NCBI GenBank assembly: GCA_002390485.1
Contig: DGPO01000015.1
Location: 4,274 to 15,697 of the forward strand
Source: Halieaceae bacterium UBA4438
GTDB lineage: Bacteria > Pseudomonadota > Gammaproteobacteria > Pseudomonadales > Halieaceae
Direction: 5' to 3'
DNA length: 11,424 nt
A program made the position numbers and the translations under genes. Below, piece after piece: positions 1 to 6,850 of this stretch (its first letter is position 1; each line of letters opens with the position of its first letter). The notes under the pieces were generated by a model. The model saw only the letters and a list, made by a program, of their open reading frames with translations, was not told the origin of the DNA and ran no database searches.

Positions 1-972
1 AAACGTGTAGAAGGCAAGATAGCGACGGTCGAGCTCTGCCCCTCTGACGGCTTCATAGAGGCATTATCCCTAGAGGACGGTCAACGTGTTGAGGGTGATC
101 TCTTTATTGACTGTACGGGATTCAGAGCGCTCCTGAGCGAGGGCGCATTGAAGACCGGCTTCGATGACTGGAGTCATTGGCTCCCGGCGAATCGTGCCTG
201 GGCTGTCCAGAGCGAATTATCAGAGGCTCCAAAGCCTTATACGCGTGCGATCGCACACAAGGTGGGTTGGCAATGGCGGATCCCACTTCAGCACCGAGCG
301 GGAAATGGCTTGGTCTACTGTGACGGTTTCATGGAAGACGACGTCGCGCGTCAGCTCCTGCTCGATAACGTCCCCGAAAAAACCATCACCGAGCCACGCC
401 CGATTCGCTTTACCACCGGGCAACGCAAGCGCTATTGGAATAAAAACTGCATCGCTTTAGGGTTATCCAGCGGCTTCATTGAGCCCCTTGAGTCAACCAG
501 CATTCACTTTATTCAGAACGGTATCATGTGGTTGCTCATGATGTTTCCGGACACGGTTATTGAGGACAGCACCGTGCAGGAGTACAACACCAAACTTCGC
601 GCAGAGGCCGAACACATTCGAGACTTCATTGTCCTTCACTACACGCTCAATGAGCGTCACGGCGACCCCTTTTGGGACCACTGCCGGAACATGGCACTAC
701 CTGACACATTGACCCATCGTATGGAACTGTTTCGTCAGTCGGCGCGGGTCTTTAAGCCGCAAGATGATGTGTTTGCCGAGAACTCATGGGTACAAGTAAT
801 GATGGGACAAGGGATTACACCTGCGGGCTATCACAACATCGCGCAAGCACTGTCGCCAGAGCAAATGACCGCCTTTATGAAGGGCATCCAGCACGACGTT
901 GCGAAGACTGTAGGCTCACTACCCCCACACGGCGCGTTCGTCCAAACGCTTCTGCAGCACGCAAAAGTTTAA
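1..972 (+). CDS. Tryptophan-halogenase-family flavoprotein, C-terminal part (5' end outside window)
   Basis: The reading frame is open from base 1 and ends at TAA 970-972, giving 323 residues. Full-length relatives are about 500, so the N-terminal FAD-binding region and the catalytic lysine lie upstream of the window. Visible family landmarks are GDLFIDCTGFRALL near fragment residues 38-51, the halogenase signature WQWRIP at 90-95, and EPLESTSIHFIQNG around 161-174, whose Glu-Ser-Thr matches the active-site strand of PrnA/RebH. Characterised members use reduced flavin and oxygen to make HOCl or HOBr and halogenate an aromatic substrate. The members found in carbohydrate loci beside TonB-dependent receptors mostly have no known substrate, so free tryptophan should not be assumed. 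An internal TTG at 148 is not the true start, because conserved sequence continues upstream of it. It converges on the GH16 gene and shares its terminator. Family confident, substrate unknown. Confidence 0.88.
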   Translation, partial: KRVEGKIATVELCPSDGFIEALSLEDGQRVEGDLFIDCTGFRALLSEGALKTGFDDWSHWLPANRAWAVQSELSEAPKPYTRAIAHKVGWQWRIPLQHRAGNGLVYCDGFMEDDVARQLLLDNVPEKTITEPRPIRFTTGQRKRYWNKNCIALGLSSGFIEPLESTSIHFIQNGIMWLLMMFPDTVIEDSTVQEYNTKLRAEAEHIRDFIVLHYTLNERHGDPFWDHCRNMALPDTLTHRMELFRQSARVFKPQDDVFAENSWVQVMMGQGITPAGYHNIAQALSPEQMTAFMKGIQHDVAKTVGSLPPHGAFVQTLLQHAKV

Positions 973-1070
973 GCAACCCTACGCAGATTGATCTAAGCGC
1001 TCCATAGAGATTGAGCATTCGAAGTCTTCGGGGGACTGTGGTTCAAAAAAAACCGTAACGCGCAGACAAA

Positions 1071-1101
1071 AAAAAGCCGGGGATAAACGCCCCGGCTTTT
1101 T
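1071..1101. terminator. Bidirectional rho-independent terminator
   Basis: A perfect 12-bp stem pairs AAAAAGCCGGGG (1071-1082) with CCCCGGCTTTTT (1090-1101) around a 7-base loop. The GC-rich core has an A-tract on one side and a T-tract on the other, so it can work in both directions. It lies 98 bases after the halogenase stop and 15 bases beyond the GH16 stop, as expected for a terminator shared by convergent genes. Confidence 0.93.
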
Positions 1102-1116
1102 GTTTTGCTTAAAGAA

Positions 1117-4100
1117 TCAACGCGTCAGCAGGTAGTTCCACCACACACCGTCACCCGCGAGAACAGTAACCTCCATGGTGGCCCCGTCTTCGCTCAAGTA
1201 GGCGTTGTACGTAATGCTTCCAGGAACATCAGCAACTGACGATATCTCAGCACCGTTGATCGCTTTCGGCAAACCAACGTAGGCACCCGTGCCACTCACC
1301 GTCAATGTCTCTGCATCACCGTCGTAGGCAAAGGTCGCGTTACTGCTTCCATCGTGCGGCGCGGCAGGCGCACCACAGCCTTCAACCTCAATACCTTGCC
1401 AGGTCTCAAGCCAGGTCTCGTCACCTTGTATATTGGCGAAGGAGCCATCGTCACCGAAGACATATGCATCATCGAAGTAACATGCGCGAAGTGTTGTCAC
1501 ACCTTCGTCATTGTTCCACCAGGACACGTCGAACTCAGCAGGACCAACACCAAGAGAGCCGTCAGATTGCGCCATGTACCACGTACCCGAGATGGGTGAT
1601 GGCCCAGCGGGCTCTGCGATCTTCACGATCTTGTAGTTCCACCACACGCTGTCTCCCGCTTCGACAGTGACGTACATGGAACCGTCCTCTTGAGGATGCG
1701 CGTTGTACGTGATGCTGGCAGGCACATCAGCGGACGATGCGATTTCTGCACCGTTGATTGCCTTTGGTAAACCGACGTAAGAACCGCTACCCGTAATCGT
1801 GAGTGTTCCACCCTCTTGATCGTGACTCCAAGAACCAGGGATCGAGCTGTCGTGCGGCGCAACGGGAGCTCCACACTCTTCTGCACCACCGGACTGCCAC
1901 GGCTCAAGCCATGTCGCGCCTTGGTACTCAATGCTAAAGCTACCGTCAGGATTGAAGATGTATTCATCATCGTAGTAGCAATCACGAATCGCGAGGACCC
2001 CGTCGTCACCGTTCCACCACGAGACATCAAACTCTGCCGGACCTACGCCCAGTGAACCCGCCTCTGGCGCCATAACCCAAGTACCTTGGAAAGGCGATGG
2101 GGGTGGTGGCTCAGCAGTCTTAATGAACTTGTAGTTCCACCATACACCGGCGCCCGCTTCAACACTGACCAGAAGTGATCCGTCTTCTTGCTCGTAGGCG
2201 TTGTACACAATGCTGCCTGGAACGTCAGCAATCGATGCGATTTCGGCGCCATTGATCGCCTTAGGCAGGCCCATGTAGGAACCTTGACCGGTAATGGTCA
2301 GCGTTTGAGCGGCATCGTCGTACTCGAAGGTTGCAGGAATCGATCCATCGTTTGGCGCTACAGGTGCACCACACTCCTCACCGCCACCAGACTGCCAAGG
2401 CTCCAACCACGTTTCGTCACCGTAGACGTTACGGAAAGATCCATCACGACCGAAGACATATTCATCATCGTAGTAGCACGCGCGCAGCGCGATCACGCCA
2501 TCGTCGCCGTTCCACCATGACACATCAAACTCGGCAGGACCGACGCCCAAAGACCCGGCTTCTGGAGCAATCATCCATGTACCAAGGATACCTGTGTCTT
2601 CAACCTCAACACCGGCCTCTCGCTCAAGCCGAATATTGGCCACCTTCAATGACTTTCCGTCTTGCTCGCCGTTGGGCGACAGGACCAAAAACGCCTTGAC
2701 TGCAGCCAAATTTAAGCGACCACCTGGTGGGTTGTTTTGTTCTGCATTCGTTGACAAAAGAAGGTCTGAAATCGGAATTACGAAACTCTTCCAAGTCCCT
2801 GCGGCATAACCCGCCAGATCCAATTCGATCGCACCAGTGCCTTGTGGGTAATCGTTCTCAACCTTGAAGATCACGCCATCGGCCACAGTATCCGCCGAGA
2901 CTTGAAGATCAAACTTCAGGTTGCCGCCAGTCGAACCACTGAGGTCAAGGCCTTGCGCGTCCTTAATGAACCATGCGCCACCGGCACCCGCACCAAAGTT
3001 AATCTGAACCGCGTTGGTCCCAACATCGGAATCGCCCGTAGGCACGACAGACCAAGTCACCTGGTTTGACGTGTTTCCGTCACAATAATCTGAAGCAAAT
3101 GCATTCTCCGCAGAGACCGCACAGATACCGGGCGACCAGGCTGAACCAACCTGTCCGTTATCATCCAGTACCGTAATCACCAAATCATCCGACGACTGCG
3201 CTGGAGGGGAGATGCCGCAGTTACCGTTTGGCGTACCACAGACTAAGCGGACGTTATCAAGTTGGACGTGCGCATTTGAGCTAGGCTCGACAACCAACAG
3301 GTTCTGAACCGCACCGAGCGCAAGCGTTTGCTCACCTCGATTAGCTAGAAGTTGATTAATCGACACGCTGTAGCTGAACCACTCGTTTTTAGGAAGATCA
3401 GCAACGTTGAGCGTTACGCTTCCCAGTGCGGGGTAACCACTGTCCATTTTGATCGAAATTGTGCTGTTTGGTGCCGTTTGTGAGCTGTCGACGTACATGT
3501 CGAACTTCAGCTCACCACCACCGCGATGACCGTAGACGTCAATCGTTTTGCCATCAGTCGCGTTGATTACAACATTACCGCCGCCGTCACTCATGACGTC
3601 GAGTACGTTTCCACGACCCTCAACCGCGACATCTGACGCGGTGATGTTGATATTACCGTTGTCGTTGTAGCCAACAACTGCCTGCAGGTCACGCGTGACG
3701 TCACCTGTCAGGAAAGTCCATGTCAGCGGTCCCGCGGCATCGGCGTAAATAGAGGTTGTTACGACTTCAGGTGTCTGCCCATCAGCAGATTCAACCGACC
3801 GATCAGCCAGGCTGTTACAGCCGACGCCGTTCGCAGTGGCAACCTGACACTCGTACACACGAATGTAGTCCACCACCATCTCGCCCGGGACAGCCGCTGT
3901 ATCGAGCTCAACGCCTGGACCCACGCCACCTACCGCCAGGTTTACCAAGAGGTGAAAGTCTTGATCAAATGGTGCGGCAGGGTTGCTCGCAAGTTGATAG
4001 CCGTCTGTGCTGTCTTTGAAGTAGTAGCTGTAGTACACGTCTTTGCTGACTGTCTTCAGGTGCTCACCGTCAACAAACCAGCGCAGGTAGTCGCCTGACC

Positions 4101-4752
4101 ACTCCAGCGCGTAGGTGTGCCAATCACTGGCATCGTCCACGTCAGCCGCGTCTGTCGTAATCTGGTTGAGTGGCCACTCAAATCCGTAGTGCGCTGCCAT
4201 GAACACACCTTGGTTGTCTGTTCCGGCATTGACGACTTCCATAATGTCAATTTCGCCACCGGCCGCCCACGTACCGTAGGTTGAATTAGTCGGCATCATC
4301 CAAATTGCGGACCACATGCCATCGCCAGGCGCCGCCTTCGATCGAATTTCCACTCGACCGTATTGGAAATCAAACTTGTTCACAGAGCGCATCCGCGCCG
4401 AAGTGAACGCACTGTTACCCACATCTTCCTGTCGCGCTTCAATGACGAGCGCAGACGCATCGTCTACGTCTTGAATGGACGCATTATCCGCTTGATAGTA
4501 CTGGAGCTCGTAGTTTCCCCACCCAGGCAAGCCATTATCGCTGCCGTCACCGAGCTGAAAGGTCCAGTTGGCTGAGTCAACGGCGGCGCCGTCAAATTCA
4601 TCAGACCATACCAGGCTCCACTCTTCTTCTTCTTCAAGGTAGAACGGCTCAACTTCGGGAGAAGTCGCACTTCCTCCACCACACGCACTTAGGAGAGCTG
4701 CCGCAAGGCCGATTCCAAAAAGACGGCCATGACGATACAAGCGATCAAACAT
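1117..4752 (-). CDS. Multimodular GH16 lipoprotein, probable laminarinase (endo-beta-1,3-glucanase)
   Basis: Probable surface or outer-membrane endo-beta-glucanase. From the ATG (1211 residues): a lipoprotein signal with lipobox LLSAC and Cys24 followed by Gly-Gly-Gly-Ser (no Asp at +2, so no inner-membrane retention signal); a run of five Glu; the GH16 domain at about 44-301 with GGEIDIMEVVN, giving nucleophile Glu167, Asp169 and acid/base Glu172 (ExDxxE, beta-bulge type), then HYGFEWPLNQ, which resembles laminarinases; two beta-sandwich modules at about 325-504 and 522-710 resembling the ExoP C-terminal module; and three tandem repeats at 724-880, 890-1047 and 1056-1211. A TTG at 4764 extends the frame by four codons, but GGGG (4759-4762) sits six bases before the ATG at 4752 and no ribosome site precedes the TTG, so I chose the ATG. 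Laminarin is the likeliest substrate; other beta-glucans or galactans degraded by GH16 are possible. Confidence 0.92.
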   Translation of the reverse strand: MFDRLYRHGRLFGIGLAAALLSACGGGSATSPEVEPFYLEEEEEWSLVWSDEFDGAAVDSANWTFQLGDGSDNGLPGWGNYELQYYQADNASIQDVDDASALVIEARQEDVGNSAFTSARMRSVNKFDFQYGRVEIRSKAAPGDGMWSAIWMMPTNSTYGTWAAGGEIDIMEVVNAGTDNQGVFMAAHYGFEWPLNQITTDAADVDDASDWHTYALEWSGDYLRWFVDGEHLKTVSKDVYYSYYFKDSTDGYQLASNPAAPFDQDFHLLVNLAVGGVGPGVELDTAAVPGEMVVDYIRVYECQVATANGVGCNSLADRSVESADGQTPEVVTTSIYADAAGPLTWTFLTGDVTRDLQAVVGYNDNGNINITASDVAVEGRGNVLDVMSDGGGNVVINATDGKTIDVYGHRGGGELKFDMYVDSSQTAPNSTISIKMDSGYPALGSVTLNVADLPKNEWFSYSVSINQLLANRGEQTLALGAVQNLLVVEPSSNAHVQLDNVRLVCGTPNGNCGISPPAQSSDDLVITVLDDNGQVGSAWSPGICAVSAENAFASDYCDGNTSNQVTWSVVPTGDSDVGTNAVQINFGAGAGGAWFIKDAQGLDLSGSTGGNLKFDLQVSADTVADGVIFKVENDYPQGTGAIELDLAGYAAGTWKSFVIPISDLLLSTNAEQNNPPGGRLNLAAVKAFLVLSPNGEQDGKSLKVANIRLEREAGVEVEDTGILGTWMIAPEAGSLGVGPAEFDVSWWNGDDGVIALRACYYDDEYVFGRDGSFRNVYGDETWLEPWQSGGGEECGAPVAPNDGSIPATFEYDDAAQTLTITGQGSYMGLPKAINGAEIASIADVPGSIVYNAYEQEDGSLLVSVEAGAGVWWNYKFIKTAEPPPPSPFQGTWVMAPEAGSLGVGPAEFDVSWWNGDDGVLAIRDCYYDDEYIFNPDGSFSIEYQGATWLEPWQSGGAEECGAPVAPHDSSIPGSWSHDQEGGTLTITGSGSYVGLPKAINGAEIASSADVPASITYNAHPQEDGSMYVTVEAGDSVWWNYKIVKIAEPAGPSPISGTWYMAQSDGSLGVGPAEFDVSWWNNDEGVTTLRACYFDDAYVFGDDGSFANIQGDETWLETWQGIEVEGCGAPAAPHDGSSNATFAYDGDAETLTVSGTGAYVGLPKAINGAEISSVADVPGSITYNAYLSEDGATMEVTVLAGDGVWWNYLLTR
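1120..1587 (-). repeat. GH16 tail repeat, copy 3 (C-terminal)
   Basis: Encodes residues 1056-1211 and forms the C-terminus, ending VWWNYLLTR. It is the most divergent copy: APEAGS becomes AQSDGS and the EEC segment becomes EGC. It still keeps SLGVGPAEFDVSWWN, GLPKAINGAEI and the cysteine pair at 1091 and 1126, so all three copies preserve the same core. Confidence 0.9.
1612..2085 (-). repeat. GH16 tail repeat, copy 2
   Basis: Encodes residues 890-1047. It keeps SLGVGPAEFDVSWWN, TWLEPWQSGG, GLPKAINGAEIAS and VWWNYK, and the cysteine pair at 925 and 960, 35 residues apart as in copy 1. A short linker (EPAGPSP) follows. The function is not established. Aromatic-rich extracellular repeats on a glycoside hydrolase suggest a glycan-binding role. 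Confidence 0.9.
2113..2583 (-). repeat. GH16 tail repeat, copy 1
   Basis: Encodes residues 724-880 of the GH16 protein (ATG numbering). It starts GTWMIAPEAGSLGVGPAEF and ends near VWWNYKFIK. It has a cysteine pair at 759 and 794. By eye it is about three quarters identical to copy 2 in protein, while the DNA differs at many third codon positions. The period to the next copy is exactly 166 residues, including a short Pro-rich linker (PPPPSP). Confidence 0.9.
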
Positions 4753-4882
4753 GAGTAACCCCAATTCAATATATTAGTTAGATTTAGCAGAGTGCTTTAT
4801 CCCACAACGAAGAACATCTCTTAATACAAACGCGACGATAGGGACTTTCAGCGAGACAAGTGGGAAAGCGCCTCGCGAGGCC
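4753..4882 (-). promoter_or_regulatory. Upstream region of the GH16 gene, possible promoter
   Basis: The 130-base gap between the regulator stop and the GH16 ATG is AT-rich toward the GH16 end, and may hold the gene's own promoter. On the minus strand a TTGTGG is followed 17 bases later by AATCTA, and a TAATAT lies nearer the start, but neither pairing is convincing. Just after the regulator stop lies the 12-base palindrome GCCTCGCGAGGC (4870-4881), followed on the minus strand by GCTTTCCC. It could be a weak attenuating hairpin or a protein site. It lacks a good U-tract. Confidence 0.25.
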
Positions 4883-5668
4883 TTATCCCATGAGATCTTG
4901 GACGGCAGAACGGTAGTTTCGACTGACCTTCAGACTTACGTCATCATCCAGGTGGAGAAGGCACTCTCCTTTGGGAATCGCGTCCACAGACCGCACCTTA
5001 TGGAGGTTTACAATGGTCGAGCGGTGAATTCGCACAAACTCAGCGGTGAGCTTTTTTTCAAGCTCTTTCATGGTGGATCTCAAAATGTAGGTCTCATTAC
5101 CCGCATGAACGCACATATAGTCTCCCGCCGCATCGATCCACTCAATGGTTTCAAGCTCCACCAAATGCGTGTGAGGACCGTCTTTTATCGGCAGTCGGGA
5201 CAGACGGTCGAGCGGATCGTTGGCTAACAGTTCGCTCCCTCCTTCAAGGCCTGCAATCGCGGCGACTGCGGCTTCTTTGCCGCTCTGCAGTGCCACGGAC
5301 AGCATTCGATCGCGCGCACGCGACACGGCGACTTCAACGCGTTCTGCCTCGAAGGGCTTGAGAAGGTAGTCCACCGCATTGGCTTCAAATGCGCGCACGG
5401 CGTATTCATCGTAGGCTGTTGCAAAGATCACGACCGGCATGGTGTCTCCTTGGCAGCGTTTAACAACTTCGAACCCATTCAAACCCGGCATTTGCACGTC
5501 AAGGAACATCAAATCAACCGACTGTTTTTGGAGCGCCAAAAGGGCTTCCCGCCCACTGCGACATCGGCCCACAACCAATACCCCTGGCACTGACTTAAGC
5601 AAAGTCTCCATGTAGTCGAGCGCCAAAGGTTCGTCATCGACAATCAAAATTCGCAGTTTTTCTGGCAT
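4883..5668 (-). CDS. LytTR-family response regulator
   Basis: A 261-residue cytoplasmic transcription regulator of the LytR/AlgR type. The receiver domain (about 5-120) has the acidic pair Asp11-Asp12, phospho-acceptor Asp57 in FLDVQMPG, Thr84 and Lys104 (LLKPF). A linker follows, then a LytTR DNA-binding domain at about 157-260, with ETIEWIDAAGDYMCVH, FVRIHRSTIVNL and VSRNYR, all typical of the family. The ATG overlaps the last base of the kinase stop (TAATG), and AGGGG in the kinase 3' end lies nine bases upstream, so translation is coupled and the kinase is its partner. It is followed on the same strand by the GH16 gene and is therefore a candidate regulator of it. LytTR proteins usually bind tandem direct repeats; I did not find a clear pair upstream of GH16 or GH3. 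Class certain, target inferred. Confidence 0.95.
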   Translation of the reverse strand: MPEKLRILIVDDEPLALDYMETLLKSVPGVLVVGRCRSGREALLALQKQSVDLMFLDVQMPGLNGFEVVKRCQGDTMPVVIFATAYDEYAVRAFEANAVDYLLKPFEAERVEVAVSRARDRMLSVALQSGKEAAVAAIAGLEGGSELLANDPLDRLSRLPIKDGPHTHLVELETIEWIDAAGDYMCVHAGNETYILRSTMKELEKKLTAEFVRIHRSTIVNLHKVRSVDAIPKGECLLHLDDDVSLKVSRNYRSAVQDLMG

Positions 5669-6819
5669 TACCGTTTACCCCTAGTCGGCAAGTGTAACGC
5701 AAGCTTTAAACCTCCGAGCGGTGACCTTGAGGCATTAAAACTGAACCTGTCGCCATAGAGATTTTCCAATCGTTCCGCGGTGCTTCGCAGGCCGAAACCC
5801 GGGCTATCAAATAAGTCCGCCAAGTTCGGGTCTTTCGTGTCTTCGCTTGACCCGCTGTCCTCAACGCTGAGAACGAGCGATTTAGTCTCACGACGGGCTG
5901 TCACCCGAATACACCCCCCCTCCTCTGCACGGCCAATGGCATGCTTGATCGCGTTTTCCACCAAAGGCTGCAGCACCAAACTCGGAACTTGGATGGCGAG
6001 CGCGCTGGGGTCGATGTCTTGCTCTACAACCAACCGATCTGAAAATCGCACCTGCTCAATTCTCAAGTAATGGTCCAGCGCCTCGATTTCATCGCGCAGA
6101 GGGATCGTAATATTACTGTCCGACTCCAATGAAAACCGAAGAAACGTCGAGAGCTCTGCAATCATGCTCTGTGCATCCTTACTTCGTTGTGTGCCGACCA
6201 GCGATGCAATGGAGTTCAGCGTGTTGAACAAGAAATGCGGATTCAGCTGATAGCGCAACAACTTTAGTTGCGCCTCCTTCGCCGCAGACTCAGCGGACAC
6301 CAGCTTAAATGCTTCCTTTCGACGGCCGGCCTCCAGTACCAATAAAGATTCCTTCTCGCTCTGCAGCAATTGCGCAAACTTGACCAAGTGGTAGAGGGCC
6401 ACCCAAGCCAAAAACACAAATAAAGATGCGAAGAACCAGCCTCCAAAGTCGCCCCAAAGTCCTGTCTCGTAGGTGACGGTCATCATGAGCTGAAGACGCA
6501 ATCCGGTCCACACAGTGGCGCTCAGAACAATCAGCCCAATCGCAATACAGACACGATGCCAGGGCGTCCAGCTCCACGTGTGTTTAATGGCCATCCTCAA
6601 TGGAACGCTGAGCATAAACCCAATAACAGACTGGATAATGTTGTGCGCAATGTAAGCAAACTGCAATTGATCGTAGGGCAGAGACAAACTCACCAAGGTC
6701 ACGACCGAGAGTCCCGTCCAGCCCCCCGCGTTGAGTAGCCAAAACAGCCTATCCGAGTCATTGACTGTTCGCGAAAAGAACTGAGTAAACGAGCCGCTGT
6801 GTACCAGTATCTGATTCAT
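5668..6819 (-). CDS. LytS/AlgZ-like membrane sensor histidine kinase
   Basis: A 383-residue kinase (ATG numbering) of the His_kinase family (PF06580) paired with LytTR regulators. Four hydrophobic segments (about 27-45, 54-74, 90-110, 127-147) form the input region, with no sizeable periplasmic domain, so the signal is likely sensed in or at the membrane. A charged helical linker (about 148-183) leads to LNPHFLFNTLNSI with phospho-accepting His195, the N-box PLVENAIKHAI (Asn289), a DSG motif (Asp321) and the G-box GFGLRSTAERL (about 341-351). All key catalytic residues are present. A TTG three codons upstream (6828) is possible, but neither start has a clear ribosome site; I chose the ATG. 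It lies 31 bases after the dehydrogenase stop on the same strand, suggesting co-transcription, and has a one-base overlap with the regulator. The stimulus is unknown; a glucan-derived or envelope signal is speculation. Confidence 0.94.
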   Translation of the reverse strand: MNQILVHSGSFTQFFSRTVNDSDRLFWLLNAGGWTGLSVVTLVSLSLPYDQLQFAYIAHNIIQSVIGFMLSVPLRMAIKHTWSWTPWHRVCIAIGLIVLSATVWTGLRLQLMMTVTYETGLWGDFGGWFFASLFVFLAWVALYHLVKFAQLLQSEKESLLVLEAGRRKEAFKLVSAESAAKEAQLKLLRYQLNPHFLFNTLNSIASLVGTQRSKDAQSMIAELSTFLRFSLESDSNITIPLRDEIEALDHYLRIEQVRFSDRLVVEQDIDPSALAIQVPSLVLQPLVENAIKHAIGRAEEGGCIRVTARRETKSLVLSVEDSGSSEDTKDPNLADLFDSPGFGLRSTAERLENLYGDRFSFNASRSPLGGLKLALHLPTRGKR

Positions 6820-6850
6820 TAAAAGCAACTTTGGAGCGACTGGAATGCGT

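Noticed and set aside
1305..2699. Several open frames on the plus strand opposite the GH16 repeats
   Set aside because: They are antisense to the strongly conserved repeat coding sequence, rich in Arg/His, lack ribosome sites, and recur because the repeat itself recurs.
4753..4764. TTG at 4764 as the GH16 start
   Set aside because: No ribosome site precedes it, while GGGG sits six bases before the in-frame ATG at 4752, which also gives a compact lipoprotein signal peptide.
4786..4796. AGCA-GAG-TGCT dyad upstream of GH16
   Set aside because: Only four base pairs per arm with no extension; expected by chance.
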